The notes: generated from the letters alone by a model not told the origin. DNA of 64,000 nucleotides from Streptomyces guryensis (GCF_021261325.1 NZ_JAJSBI010000028.1:60105-124104), one strand, 5' to 3'. Counted from the first letter of the stretch, positions 1 to 10,131 are shown. A program made the numbers and translations.

Positions 1-1
1 C

Positions 2-13
2 TTCCTGGCGTGA
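2..13 (+). CDS. possible last codons of a gene truncated by the window edge
   Basis: The first bases read TTC CTG GCG TGA, which could be the final three residues (FLA) and stop of a gene entering from the left. Only four codons are visible, so neither reality nor function can be judged. Other frames are also possible. Confidence 0.2.
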   Translation, partial: FLA

Positions 14-57
14 GGAGCCGCTTTCTGGGGGGCCTTGCCTTCGAGGGCACCTCTCGA

Positions 58-81
58 CAAAGGTATGAATACAATCCTTTG
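58..81 (+). promoter_or_regulatory. nested palindrome upstream of the amidotransferase
   Basis: An inverted repeat CAAAGG (58-63) and CCTTTG (76-81) encloses a second palindrome, GTAT-GA-ATAC (63-72). It lies 17 bases before the ATG at 99. The geometry fits a dimeric repressor operator, for example of a GntR/FadR-type protein. The identity of the regulator is inference; no such gene is inside the window. Confidence 0.4.
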
Positions 82-98
82 CCGGACCGGGAGGACGC

Positions 99-812
99 AT
101 GGCGGACGGGCCGCTGATCGGCATCAGTACGTATCTGGAGGCCGGGGCGCGTTGGGGCGTGTGGGAGCTGGAGGCCGCGTTGCTGCCGGCCGGCTATCCG
201 CGGCTGGTCCAGCGGGCGGGCGGGTTGGCCGTGATGCTGCCGCCGGACGCGCCGGAGCACGCCTCCGCGGCCGTGGCGCGCCTCGACGGTCTGGTGATCG
301 CGGGCGGTCCGGACGTCGAGCCGGTCCATTACGGCGCGGAGCCCCATCCGCGGACGGGTCCGCCGGCCCGCGCCAGGGACGCCTGGGAACTGGCGCTGAT
401 CGACGCGGCGCTGGCCGCACGGGTCCCCCTGCTGGGCATCTGCCGGGGCATGCAGCTCCTGAACGTCGCCCTGGGCGGCACCCTCGTCCAGCACATCGAC
501 GGCCACGCCGAGGTGGTCGGCGTCTTCGGCCACCATCCGGTCAAGCCGGTGCCCGGCACGCGGTACGCCGCCGCCGTCCCCGAGGAGACGTTCGTACCGA
601 CGTATCACCACCAGGCCGTCGACCACCTCGGCACCGGCCTCGTCGCGTCGGCACACGCGGCGGACGGGACGGTGGAGGCGCTGGAACTGCCGTCCGCCGA
701 CGGCTGGGTGCTGGGCGTGCAGTGGCATCCGGAGATGGGGGACGACCTGCGGGTGATGCAGGCGCTGGTGGAGGCGGCTGCTTCTCCTACGAGGCCTTCA
801 GCCGTCTCCTGA
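99..812 (+). CDS. class I glutamine amidotransferase, gamma-glutamyl-GABA hydrolase (PuuD) family
   Basis: The 237-residue protein has the peptidase C26 layout. The nucleophile elbow is GICRGMQ with Cys115, and the C-terminal QWHPE carries His210 and Glu212, completing the triad. Family members hydrolyse gamma-glutamyl-gamma-aminobutyrate or related gamma-glutamyl amides in polyamine catabolism. The start is supported by GGGAGGA seven bases before the ATG. Its 3' end overlaps the convergent phosphotransferase by 26 bp. In Streptomyces such genes often sit beside glutamine synthetase-like polyamine genes, but none is visible here, so the substrate is inferred from family only. Confidence 0.85.
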   Translation: MADGPLIGISTYLEAGARWGVWELEAALLPAGYPRLVQRAGGLAVMLPPDAPEHASAAVARLDGLVIAGGPDVEPVHYGAEPHPRTGPPARARDAWELALIDAALAARVPLLGICRGMQLLNVALGGTLVQHIDGHAEVVGVFGHHPVKPVPGTRYAAAVPEETFVPTYHHQAVDHLGTGLVASAHAADGTVEALELPSADGWVLGVQWHPEMGDDLRVMQALVEAAASPTRPSAVS

Positions 813-1761
813 GCCAGGCGAGGGCGGCGCCGCCCTGGGCGCGTTGGAAGGCGCGCAGGGTGGGCAGGCCGGGCGGAGCCGGAAGCAGGGACTTCTCCAC
901 GAAGAACCCGGCCAGTGCCGCGAGCGCGGCGGTGACGCCGACCGGATCCGCGTCACGGCCCAGCGGATGCGCCGTGAACACCTCCTCCGGGTCCGGACCG
1001 CCTTGGGCCCGTACGCACGGCAGCATGACCAGCAGGTCGAACCACGGTGCGGCGCGCACCGCGTGCGGCCAGTCGACGAAGACGACCCGGTCTTCGGCGG
1101 TGAGCAGCATGTTGTCGGCGCGCAGGTCGGCGTGGGCGAGGGTGTCACCGCACGCGGCCCGGGTCCAGTCCGCGGCGATGTCGGCGAGGCGGGGCAGTTG
1201 GGCGAGAGTCCAGGCGTCGAGGCGTCCGCGGACCTCGTGCTCCGGCTGCGCCCGCAACCGCTGCCAGCCGGAGAAGTCCTCGGCGAGCGCTTCGGCCGCG
1301 GCCGGTGCGTCCACCGGGGACGGGGTGAGGATACGGCTGAGTTCTGCCACGGCGTCGAGGACGCGCTGCAACTCCCGCTCCCGCCAGGGGACATGGGGCT
1401 GGCGGCCGGGGACCTCCTCCAGGACCAGGGCGACCCAGGTGCCGTCGTCGAAGGTGCCGAGGAGGCGGGGTGCGGGGACGGTGTGCGGGAGGGCGGCGGT
1501 GTGGCGGGCCTCGGTGCGGTGCAGGGCGGGGCTGTGCGGGTTGGTGTCCGCGCTCACCGCCTTGACGAAGGCGCGGCGGCCGTCGGCGGTTCGGATGCGG
1601 GCGGCTGTGCCTGGGGAGAAGCCGCCGGATTGGGTGACTGCGTGGACGACGGGAGTGCCGCCGAGCACGTCTGCGACGGCGTTGCGCACGGTGGGTGGGA
1701 GTGCCTCCCAGGGTGTGCGGACGCCTGCGGCGGGCGGGGCGGGGGTGGTCATGCGGTTCAT
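787..1761 (-). CDS. aminoglycoside phosphotransferase-like kinase family protein
   Basis: The 324-residue protein has the APH/choline kinase fold signature: catalytic loop HADLRADN about two thirds along, followed by the metal-binding stretch VFVDWPHA. An N-terminal lobe with FVKAV probably supplies the ATP-contacting lysine. The family phosphorylates small hydroxylated molecules. Nothing in the neighbourhood identifies the substrate, and resistance should not be assumed. The gene converges on the amidotransferase, with a 26 bp overlap of 3' ends. Upstream lies a repeat-rich intergenic region, so it is probably monocistronic. An internal start at MTTPA, three residues downstream, is also possible. 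Confidence 0.8.
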   Translation of the reverse strand: MNRMTTPAPPAAGVRTPWEALPPTVRNAVADVLGGTPVVHAVTQSGGFSPGTAARIRTADGRRAFVKAVSADTNPHSPALHRTEARHTAALPHTVPAPRLLGTFDDGTWVALVLEEVPGRQPHVPWRERELQRVLDAVAELSRILTPSPVDAPAAAEALAEDFSGWQRLRAQPEHEVRGRLDAWTLAQLPRLADIAADWTRAACGDTLAHADLRADNMLLTAEDRVVFVDWPHAVRAAPWFDLLVMLPCVRAQGGPDPEEVFTAHPLGRDADPVGVTAALAALAGFFVEKSLLPAPPGLPTLRAFQRAQGGAALAWLRRRLKAS

Positions 1762-1830
1762 GATGCGGTCCGGCGCCCCCCGCCCGCCAAAGGTTTTCGC
1801 CCCCGCCGCCCCTTCCCATTCCCGTCCCCT

Positions 1831-1964
1831 GGGGGCTGCGCCCCCAGACCCCCGCTTTCGGCCTGAACGGCCTCGTCCTCAAACGCCGGACGGGCTGAAA
1901 GACCAAGCCCCGGCGGGCGAAGATCAGCCCCGGCCGGTGAAAATTCAGCCCCTCCGGCGTTTGA
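1831..1964. repeat. intergenic inverted-repeat element (Streptomyces-type)
   Basis: GGGGGC-TGC-GCCCCC forms a tight hairpin at 1831-1845. It is followed by 1879-1899, which recurs inverted at 1944-1964 with one mismatch (core TCAAACGCCGGA). The sequence looks like the GC-rich intergenic repeats scattered through Streptomyces genomes. It lies between the phosphotransferase start and the 3' end of the LysR gene and may act as a terminator or an RNA-stabilising structure. That role is inference. Confidence 0.6.
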
Positions 1965-2033
1965 GGAGCGGGGGTCCGGGGGGCTGGCCCCCGGTTGGGG
2001 ACGGGTAGGGGCGGCGGGGGCGAGGAAGAATCG

Positions 2034-2957
2034 TTACCCCCGGGTCAGCGACAGCAGCTCCCGTGCCGGCCCCACCGGCCGATGCCCCGTCGGCCACACC
2101 GCCCGCAGATCCCTGGCCAGCGCGACGCCGTCGACCGGCACCGACACCAGGCGCCGCATCGCAAGCTCCTCCCCCACCGCCAGCTCACTCAGCACGGCCG
2201 GCCCCGCCCCACTGACCACCGCAGCCTTCACCGCGGTCGTCGAAGACAGTTCGATCAGCGGCCGCGCCAGCCCGCCCAGTGCCGCATCGAGGACCTGCCG
2301 GGTCCCTGAACCCTTCTCCCGCAGAATCAGGGGCGTCGCCGCCAGCTCCGAGGCCTCCAGCGGACGCCGGCGCCGGGCCCACGCATGCCCGGGTGCCGTC
2401 ACCACGATCAGCCGGTCGTGGGCGATGACCGCCGAGTCCAGGCCGGGCGGCACACTGACCCCCTCCACGAAACCCAGGTCCGCCTCACCCGACAGCAACC
2501 GCTCCCCCACCACAGCCGAGTTGCCCGCGAGCAGCGACACCGCCGTGTCGGGGCGCTGGGCGCGCAGCGCCAACAGCCAGCCGGGGAGCAGGTATTCGGC
2601 GATCGTCATGCTCGCCGCCACCCGCAGCCGGGAGTCCCGCCGGTCGCGCAGCGCCTGCGCACCCACGTCGAAGGCCTCCGCCGCCTCGACGATCCGCCGA
2701 GCCCAGTCCGTGACCAGCGCACCGGCGTCCGTGAGGCGGGAGCCGCGCGGTGAACGGTCGACGAGCGCCACACCCAACTGCCGTTCCATGGACCGGATCC
2801 GGCTGCTCGCCGCCGGCTGGGTGATCCCCACCTCCCGCGCGGCCCCGCCCAGACTGCCGAGCCGCGCCACCGCCAGCAGCAACTCCAGCGCCCCGAGATC
2901 GGGCACCCGATGCGCCAGCGGGACAACGGCGGTCGGCGGCTCCTCCCTGTTACTCAT
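2034..2957 (-). CDS. LysR-family transcriptional regulator
   Basis: The 307-residue protein has an N-terminal winged helix-turn-helix (about residues 20-80, with LGGAAREVGITQPAASSRI as the recognition region) and a LysR substrate-binding domain from about residue 105. It diverges from the TDT transporter gene with a 74 bp spacer, the usual arrangement for a LysR regulator and its target. The ligand is unknown; CysL/CbbR-like members respond to small anions or sulfur or carbon metabolites. Confidence 0.85.
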   Translation of the reverse strand: MSNREEPPTAVVPLAHRVPDLGALELLLAVARLGSLGGAAREVGITQPAASSRIRSMERQLGVALVDRSPRGSRLTDAGALVTDWARRIVEAAEAFDVGAQALRDRRDSRLRVAASMTIAEYLLPGWLLALRAQRPDTAVSLLAGNSAVVGERLLSGEADLGFVEGVSVPPGLDSAVIAHDRLIVVTAPGHAWARRRRPLEASELAATPLILREKGSGTRQVLDAALGGLARPLIELSSTTAVKAAVVSGAGPAVLSELAVGEELAMRRLVSVPVDGVALARDLRAVWPTGHRPVGPARELLSLTRG

Positions 2958-2981
2958 AACCCCAGCTTATGCGCTCATAGA
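2956..2981. promoter_or_regulatory. candidate LysR operator between divergent genes
   Basis: ATAA-N7-TTAT (2956-2970) contains the T-N11-A pattern, and a second partial copy, TTAT-N6-ATAG, follows to 2981. It overlaps the start codon of the LysR gene and lies about 50-75 bases before the transporter start. This fits an autoregulating LysR protein that also activates the divergent gene. Confidence 0.4.
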
Positions 2982-3031
2982 GCCATACTCCCTGGTCGTG
3001 GCCGACCGGCAGCGAGACCGTCGGTCGTGAC

Positions 3032-4207
<1,176 letters not shown>

Positions 4208-4993
4208 CGAGAGCGCACCTGAGTCCTGGGAACGCCTCGGGGCCGTCGTCGGCCGTGAAGCGGTACGGCTCGTCCGGCAGTACGACGACGTCCGGGGCGG
4301 CCGCCCGCAGTTCGTCGAGCGGGATGCGGGGGTAGCGGTCGGGGTGGCTCGCGTAGACGTGATCGACGCCGAGGCGGGACAGTACGTCGCCCGCGAAGGT
4401 GTCCCGGCCCAGCACCATCCAGGGGCGGCGCCAGATCGGGACCACGGCCGTCGTGCGGCGTTCGGGGCGCGGCAGGCGGGACCAGGCCGTCTCCGCCTCG
4501 TCGAGCCAGCGGGGGCGGGATTTCGCCCCGCAGGCGTCCAGCACGCGGGACAGCTCGGTGAATGCCTGTGGTATGTCACATACCACCGTCACCAGGACCT
4601 CGACGCCCGCCGCGCGCAGCGCCGCCAGGTCGGGTTCGCGGTTCTCCTCCTCGTTGGCGACCACCAGGTCGGGGGCAAGGTCGAGGATGCGGTCGAGGTT
4701 CGGGTTCTTGGTGCCGCCGATACGGGGGACGTCCAGGTCCGCGGGGTGGGTGCACCAGTCGGTCGCGCCGACCAGGGCGCCCGGGACGGAGACCGCGACC
4801 GCCTCCGTCAGCGACGGGACGAGGGAGACGACGCGCACCGGCACCGAACGCTCCGCGGGATGTGCCGCGATGTGCCGTCGATCAGCTGCGGCACCGTCGT
4901 AGCTGATCGCGCCCACGCGGCGGAGCCGCATATCAATACAGCCCGCGCCCCTGTAGGGGGCCGCCGAACCGCAGCGGACTTCGCCCACCCTGC

Positions 4994-5572
4994 TTACCGC
5001 GACCGGTTCTGGACCGCCTCGACGTGCTCGGCCACCGCGACGACGACCACGCGCGTGTCCGACACGGTCGCCCGCCACCGGTGGCGTACGCCGCCCGTCA
5101 GATACAGCGTGTCGCCGCGGCCGAGCCGATAGGCCCTCCCCTCGGCCTCGATCTCCACCGCCCCGTCGGCGACATACATCAACTGGTCGTTGCGGTACTG
5201 GAATTCGCGGCCCGCGTCATGGTCCCCGGTGAACTCGGAGGCGTGCATCTGGTGGTGCCCCCGCACCAGGGAGCGCACCCGAGCGGCTTCCGCCGCCGGC
5301 TCGGGCTCGGCACGCACGACGTCGACGCTGCACGCCGGGTCGGCGGCGGCGAGGAGTTCCACGGCGGTGGTGCGCAGGGCGTCCGCGACCTTTTCGAGGG
5401 ACGCTCTGCTGGGCCGCGCCCGGTCGTTCTCGACCTGACTCAGGAAGGGAACGGACAGGCCGCTGCGCTCGGCCACGACGGCGAGGGTGAGCTGCAGCGC
5501 CCGGCGGCGTCGCCGCACGGCCGCGCCCACGCGCAGGGGCTGGTCCTTGTGGTCGTCTTTGTGGTCGCCCAT
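4994..5572 (-). CDS. XRE-family regulator with C-terminal cupin domain
   Basis: The 192-residue protein combines an N-terminal helix-turn-helix (about residues 13-70, LTLAVVAERSGLSVPFLSQ) with a C-terminal cupin barrel (about 110-185; GRGDTLYLTGGVRHRW). This is the standard plan of small-ligand-responsive repressors such as PuuR or SutR types. Its target is unknown; the adjacent metal-receptor gene on the same strand is a candidate. The N-terminal MGDHKDDHKD stretch is hydrophilic and repetitive. Confidence 0.85.
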   Translation of the reverse strand: MGDHKDDHKDQPLRVGAAVRRRRRALQLTLAVVAERSGLSVPFLSQVENDRARPSRASLEKVADALRTTAVELLAAADPACSVDVVRAEPEPAAEAARVRSLVRGHHQMHASEFTGDHDAGREFQYRNDQLMYVADGAVEIEAEGRAYRLGRGDTLYLTGGVRHRWRATVSDTRVVVVAVAEHVEAVQNRSR

Positions 5573-6196
5573 CGCTCCGGCTCCCTCCTTCGCTCGTGGT
5601 CCGTATGGCGCGGTTCCGTATTCCGTGCACCGGCGTCCGGGTGCGGCACTTCTGATGAGCTCTCTGCACCTTACGCAGGTTCGGCAAACCGTTTCATGCG
5701 CCCGTCACATCCCCGTAAACACTGGGTGCGGTCAATTCGCCATCCCCGGCCCGTGGATGAGGTCTCCGGACTCGCCGGCCACGGATTCCGCCTTCGGGAC
5801 GAAGCCGCTGACCAGCAGGGCCGGAGGGCGGACCGGGCCGGGGGCGGGGGCCGTCGGCGCTCGGGCGGGCGACACCGCCTGCGGGCGGGCGGACCACCCT
5901 CGGACCGGCCCTTCCGGTGCCGGGATCGCGGGCGTACCGCTGCCGGCTCACGACGTCCGCGGGGCGGCGCCCAGTTGGCGCTCCGGGCCGCGGGCCGGCC
6001 GGTCATGGCTGGTCATGGCTGGTCAGTTCGATGGTGTCGCCATGCATCGAGGCAACGCCCGGGGTGCCTTCGGCGGGCTCGGCCAGGGTGCGCCGCGCGG
6101 TGCATGTGCGGTCGGCACTTCCCTCCGAAAGGGCGGTGAGGCTTGGGCGATGGCATGGCGCTACGTGGTTGGCCGGATCCTTTTCGTCCGCCCTTC
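5573..6196. other. intergenic region without convincing gene
   Basis: About 620 bases separate the XRE gene from the transporter terminator. Open frames here encode Arg/Pro/Gly-rich low-complexity sequence and show no ribosome sites or recognisable domains. At 6001-6025 a 10-base unit (ggtcatggct) is tandemly repeated about 2.5 times. The region must contain the XRE promoter, but no clear -10/-35 pair was identified. Confidence 0.5.
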
Positions 6197-6244
6197 ACGC
6201 GCGCGTGGGCGGTCCGTCGCGAAACGGACCGCCCACGCGCGCGT
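6197..6244 (-). terminator. 21-bp perfect hairpin after the glycine betaine operon
   Basis: Arms 6197-6217 and 6224-6244 are perfectly complementary over 21 bases with a 6-base loop (CGCGAA). The hairpin lies 28 bases beyond the stop codon of the permease/receptor fusion. No U-run follows, as is common in high-GC actinobacteria. Confidence 0.8.
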
Positions 6245-6271
6245 GCTCTGCTCCCGAGGTGTCGTCCGGGC

Positions 6272-8884
6272 CTACTGAGGTGTCATCCGGCCGACCACGT
6301 CCGGGTGCTCCTTCACCCAGGCGGCGACGGCCTCCTCCTCATGGCCCTGGCCGCGCTTGTTGATCTCGGCCTCCAGGCTGCCGAGCTCGGCCTCGCTCAT
6401 CCTGAAGTTCTTGATCCACTTGGTGAGCTGCGGGTACTGCTGGGGGAACTTCCCGTTGGAGATGGTGCGGATCGTGTTGCCCTGGCCGAAGAGCTTCTTG
6501 TCGTCCTTGAGCTTGGTGAGGTCGTAGCGGCTGTACGCCCAGTGCGGCGACCACAGCACCACGGCGACCGGCTCCTTCTTGGCGTAGGCGCGCTTGAGCT
6601 CGGCCAGCATCGCCGGCGTGGAGCCGTCGACGACCTTGTACTCCTTGTCGAGGCCGTAGCCGGGCAGGACCTTCGTCTTGAGGAGGTTCATCTCGCCGGT
6701 GCCCGGCTCGATCCCGATGATCTTCCCGCCGAAGGTGCCCGCCTTGCCCTTGAGGTCCTCGTAGGACTTCACGCCCTTGACGTACGAGGGGACGGCGACC
6801 TCCAGCGAGGTCGGCCGGTACCAGGTGCCGAGGTCCTTGAGTCTGTCCTTGGACTTGTCCCAGTAGTTCTTCTGCGCGTACGGCAGCCAGGCGTCGAAGT
6901 TGACGTCGAGGTCTCCGGAGGCGAGGCCGGTGTAGACCGGGCCGACGTCCATCTGCTTGAGGTTGAGCTTGTAGCCGCGCCGCTCCAGGACGTTCTTCCA
7001 GAGGTAGGTGACGGCGATGTCCTCGTCCCAGGGGAACCAGGCGACGTTCACGGGCCGCTTGGCCTCGGCGGCGGTCGTGCTCCTCTGCACGGGTGCCAGC
7101 TTGTCGACCAGACCCGGGTTCTGCTTCAGCCAGGTCCGTACGGCGTCCTGCTGCTTGCCCTTGCCCGCCTTGTTGATCCCGGCTTCCAGGCCGGTCAGCT
7201 GCTTCTCGCTCATGCGGAAGTTCTTCAGCCACTTGCCGACGACCGGGTTCTGTGCGGCGAAGCCCTTGCGGGAGACGGTGTGGATGCCGTCGCCCTTGCC
7301 CCAGGCGCCCTTGGGATCCTTCAGCTTCTTCAGGCTGTAGTCGTTGTACGCCCAGTGCGGCGACCACAGCGTGACGACGATGGGGTCCTTCTGGCTGTAC
7401 GCCCGCTTCAGCTCGGCCAGCATCGCCGGGGTGGAGCTGTCGACGACCTGGTACTCCTTGTCGAGCCCGTAGTCCCCCAGCACCTTGCTCTTGAGCAGGG
7501 CCATCTCGCCGGCGCTCGACTCGATGCCGGTGATCTTCCCGCCGAAGTCCGACGCCTTGCCCTTGAGGTCGTCGAGGGAGTCGATGCCCTTCATGTACGA
7601 CGGCACGCTCAGCTCCAGCGAGGTGTCGGCATACCAGGCGCCGAGGTCGTCGAGCTTGCTGCCGTACTTCTTCCAGTACTGCTCGTGGGTCGTCGGCAGC
7701 CACGCGCCCGTCATGAAGTCGACGTTTCCGGCGGCGACGGACGTGTAGAGCGGGCCCGCGTCGAACTGCTTGGCGTCCACCTGGAAGCCGCGTTCCTCCA
7801 GGATCTCCTTCCACAGGAAGGTGGAGGCGACGCCGTCGTCCCAGGGGACGTAGCCGATGGTGACCTTCTTGCCCTGGCCGACGTTCTCGGCGCCCGCGAC
7901 GGGGGCGGTGCCGTCGGAGCCGCCTCCGAACATGCCCATGCCGCCCGCGACGAGGCCGAGGATCACGACGCCGATCACGGCGATCTGCGGGCGGGGCCGG
8001 TACGACCAGATCTTCAGCCCCTGGGTGGCGCGGGCCTTGGCGGCGGCGCGGCGGCCCAGCGGGGAGACCTGGGTGCCCAGGGCTCCGGTCATGCGGTCGA
8101 GGTAGATCGCGAGGATGACGATGGCGACACCGGCCTCGGAGCCGAGGCCCACGTTGAGCTGGCCGATGGCCTCGTTGACGTCGCCGCCGAGGCCGCCGGT
8201 GCCGACCATGCCGGCGATGGCGGCCATGGACAGGCCCAGCATGATGACCTGGTTCACACCGGCCATGACCGTCGGCAGCGCAAGGGGCAGCTGGACGCGC
8301 AGGAGGGTGTCGCGGGGCGAGGTGCCGAACGCCTCGGCGGCCTCGACCAGTTCCTTGTCGACCTGCCGGATGCCCAGTTCCGTCATGCGCACGCCGGGTG
8401 CGAGCGCGAAGATCAGGGTGGCGACGATGCCCGCGGAGGCGCCGGTGCCGAAGAACAGGATCGCCGGGATGAGGTAGATCATCGCGGGCAGCGTCTGCAT
8501 GAAGTCCAGGACGGGCCGGACGAGCCCGCTGACCCGGTCGGAGCGCGCGGCCCAGATGCCGACGGGCACCGAGATCACCAGCGCGATGACGGTGGCGACG
8601 AGGACGAGCGCCAGGGTGATCATCGCGTCGTCCCACAGTTCGAGGGAGTCGATGAAGGCGAACCCCACGAAGGTCAGGACGGCGGCGAGGGTGCCGCGCA
8701 GCCAGAACGCGAGCACGGCGAAGATGCCCGCGAGCAGCAGGGGTTGGGGGGCCTGCAGGACGGCGTTGATGCCGTCGTAGGTGCCCGTGAAGACGGCCTT
8801 GAAGAAGTCGAAGAGCCAGGACACATGGCCCAGCAGCCAGTCGACGGTGCTGTTGACCCAGTCGCCGAGCGGAATCCTAGGCAT
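6272..8884 (-). CDS. glycine betaine/osmoprotectant ABC transporter permease fused to two substrate-binding domains
   Basis: The 870-residue protein starts MPRIPLGDWVN. A ProW-like permease comes first (about residues 1-290, with the EAA-like loop AEAFGTSPRDTLLRVQLPLA). After a transmembrane segment come two tandem OpuAC-type receptor domains (about 330-590 and 605-870). Both repeats share WSPHWAY, STPAMLAELKRAY and NFRMSE, so they arose by duplication. Each has the aromatic residues expected for a quaternary-ammonium cage. The ATG overlaps the ATPase stop by 8 bp, showing translational coupling. It imports compatible solutes during osmotic stress; the precise substrate of each receptor is unknown. 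A similar 870-residue protein is known from S. coelicolor (recalled, not aligned). Confidence 0.9.
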   Translation of the reverse strand: MPRIPLGDWVNSTVDWLLGHVSWLFDFFKAVFTGTYDGINAVLQAPQPLLLAGIFAVLAFWLRGTLAAVLTFVGFAFIDSLELWDDAMITLALVLVATVIALVISVPVGIWAARSDRVSGLVRPVLDFMQTLPAMIYLIPAILFFGTGASAGIVATLIFALAPGVRMTELGIRQVDKELVEAAEAFGTSPRDTLLRVQLPLALPTVMAGVNQVIMLGLSMAAIAGMVGTGGLGGDVNEAIGQLNVGLGSEAGVAIVILAIYLDRMTGALGTQVSPLGRRAAAKARATQGLKIWSYRPRPQIAVIGVVILGLVAGGMGMFGGGSDGTAPVAGAENVGQGKKVTIGYVPWDDGVASTFLWKEILEERGFQVDAKQFDAGPLYTSVAAGNVDFMTGAWLPTTHEQYWKKYGSKLDDLGAWYADTSLELSVPSYMKGIDSLDDLKGKASDFGGKITGIESSAGEMALLKSKVLGDYGLDKEYQVVDSSTPAMLAELKRAYSQKDPIVVTLWSPHWAYNDYSLKKLKDPKGAWGKGDGIHTVSRKGFAAQNPVVGKWLKNFRMSEKQLTGLEAGINKAGKGKQQDAVRTWLKQNPGLVDKLAPVQRSTTAAEAKRPVNVAWFPWDEDIAVTYLWKNVLERRGYKLNLKQMDVGPVYTGLASGDLDVNFDAWLPYAQKNYWDKSKDRLKDLGTWYRPTSLEVAVPSYVKGVKSYEDLKGKAGTFGGKIIGIEPGTGEMNLLKTKVLPGYGLDKEYKVVDGSTPAMLAELKRAYAKKEPVAVVLWSPHWAYSRYDLTKLKDDKKLFGQGNTIRTISNGKFPQQYPQLTKWIKNFRMSEAELGSLEAEINKRGQGHEEEAVAAWVKEHPDVVGRMTPQ

Positions 8885-9926
8885 GGGCGGCCTCCTCGTT
8901 GCCGAGGAAGGCGACCAGGCGTTGGGCCGGGACCACTCCGACGAGTTTTTCCCGCGCGTCCAGGACGGCCACGGGGTGTCCCGTCCGGGCGCTGATCGCG
9001 CAGAGCTCGGTGAACGGCGTGTCGGGTGTCGCGGCCTCGCAGTCGCTCTCGCAGCCGCAGTCGGCCTCGTCACCCCGTACGTCCGTGTCCATGACGGCGG
9101 ACGCGGTCAGCACACGGGTGCGGTCGACGTCCTGGATGAAGGAGGCGACGTAGTCGTTGGCGGGCCGCAGCAGGATGTCCTCGGCCGTGCCGGTCTGGAC
9201 GATGCGGCCGTCGCGCATGACGGCGATGCGGTCGCCCAGGCGCATGGCCTCGTTGAGGTCGTGGGTGATGAAGACGATCGTCTTCTTCAGGGTCTGCTGC
9301 AGCTGGAGCAGCTGGTCCTGCATGTCGCGGCGGATCAGCGGGTCCAGGGCGCTGAACGACTCGTCCATCAGCAGCAGATCGGCGTCGGTCGCGAGGGCGC
9401 GGGCGAGGCCGACGCGCTGCTGCATGCCGCCGGAGAGCTCGTCGGGCCAGGACTTCTCCCAGCCTGCCAGTCCGCACAGGGCCAGCGCCTCGCCGGCGCG
9501 CTGCTCGCGCTCGGCGCGGGGCACGCCCTGCACGGCCAGGCCGTAGGCGGCGTTCTCCAGGACGCTGCGGTGCGGGAACAGCGCGAAGTGCTGGAAGACC
9601 ATGCTGATCTTCCTCGCGCGGACCGCGCGCAGTTCACGGTCGGCGAGCGCGGTCAGATCCTGGCCGTCGAAGCGGACCTGTCCGGCGGTCGGCTCCAGCA
9701 GGCCGTTGAGCATGCGCAGCAGCGTGGACTTGCCGGAGCCGGACAGGCCCATGACGACGAAGATCTGGCCCGGTTCCACGGTGAAGGAGGCGTCGACCAC
9801 GGCGGCTGTGGTGCCGTCGGCGCGCAGCTCCTCCCGGTCGGCTCCCTGGCGGAGCCGCTCGACTGCGTCGTCGGGTCGTCTGCCGAACACCTTGTAGAGA
9901 TGTTCGGCCTCAAGCCTGGATGACAC
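8877..9926 (-). CDS. glycine betaine/osmoprotectant ABC transporter ATP-binding protein (ProV/OpuAA-like)
   Basis: The 349-residue ATPase has Walker A GLSGSGKST, the signature LSGGMQQRVGLARAL and Walker B DLLLMDESFSALDP. A C-terminal CBS-like segment follows (about residues 240-349) and contains a cysteine-rich acidic insert, DCGCESDCEA. Its N-terminal preamble (VFGRRPDDAVERL) is typical of ProV. The GTG at 9926 is chosen over an upstream in-frame ATG because GAGAGG precedes it; the longer frame adds non-homologous sequence. It energises the downstream permease/receptor fusion, with which it overlaps. Confidence 0.9.
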   Translation of the reverse strand: MSSRLEAEHLYKVFGRRPDDAVERLRQGADREELRADGTTAAVVDASFTVEPGQIFVVMGLSGSGKSTLLRMLNGLLEPTAGQVRFDGQDLTALADRELRAVRARKISMVFQHFALFPHRSVLENAAYGLAVQGVPRAEREQRAGEALALCGLAGWEKSWPDELSGGMQQRVGLARALATDADLLLMDESFSALDPLIRRDMQDQLLQLQQTLKKTIVFITHDLNEAMRLGDRIAVMRDGRIVQTGTAEDILLRPANDYVASFIQDVDRTRVLTASAVMDTDVRGDEADCGCESDCEAATPDTPFTELCAISARTGHPVAVLDAREKLVGVVPAQRLVAFLGNEEAAHA

Positions 9927-10102
9927 GCTTACCTCTCGTCGCAGAAGCCATAGGCGGATAAAGCAATGGTCAAGGGCCGCGCCTGCCCGGGGCGGACCAG
10001 GACAAACGCCGAGGTGGTTCAGTTCACAACCAGTGCGTGGGATCGCCGCCGGTGCTTCACACCGTCCCTGCCCGCCCACGGGTGTGCCCGCCTGCGGGGG
10101 AC

Positions 10103-10127
10103 TGTCAGTGGTGTACGGCATGATGCG
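10103..10127 (+). promoter_or_regulatory. 25-base element shared with 17011-17035
   Basis: The core GTGTACGGCATGAT lies just upstream of the exonuclease start, and the whole 25 bases match 17011-17035 with two mismatches. CATGAT (10119-10124) could serve as a -10 element for a leaderless GTG start at 10132. No matching -35 was found, so the function is open. Confidence 0.3.
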
Positions 10128-10131
10128 AGGC

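Noticed and set aside
787..1761. antibiotic resistance by the APH-like kinase
   Set aside because: The fold is general to many small-molecule kinases; nothing in context supports an aminoglycoside substrate.
35..2008. 657-codon plus-strand open frame spanning three genes
   Set aside because: Arg/Gly/Ala-rich, covers genes on both strands, no ribosome site or domain.
4845..5078. N-terminal extension of the metal-receptor-like protein
   Set aside because: It would overlap the XRE gene and adds Arg/Gly-rich residues; GGAG before GTG 4844 supports the shorter form.
5694..6006. short minus-strand frames in the gap before the betaine operon
   Set aside because: Products are Arg/Pro-rich, lack ribosome sites and have no recognisable fold.
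6143..8995. 950-codon open frame antisense to the betaine permease/receptor gene
   Set aside because: It is rich in Val/Leu/Asp/Gly typical of the complement of a GC-biased gene and shows no domain; the minus-strand frame has clear ABC transporter homology.
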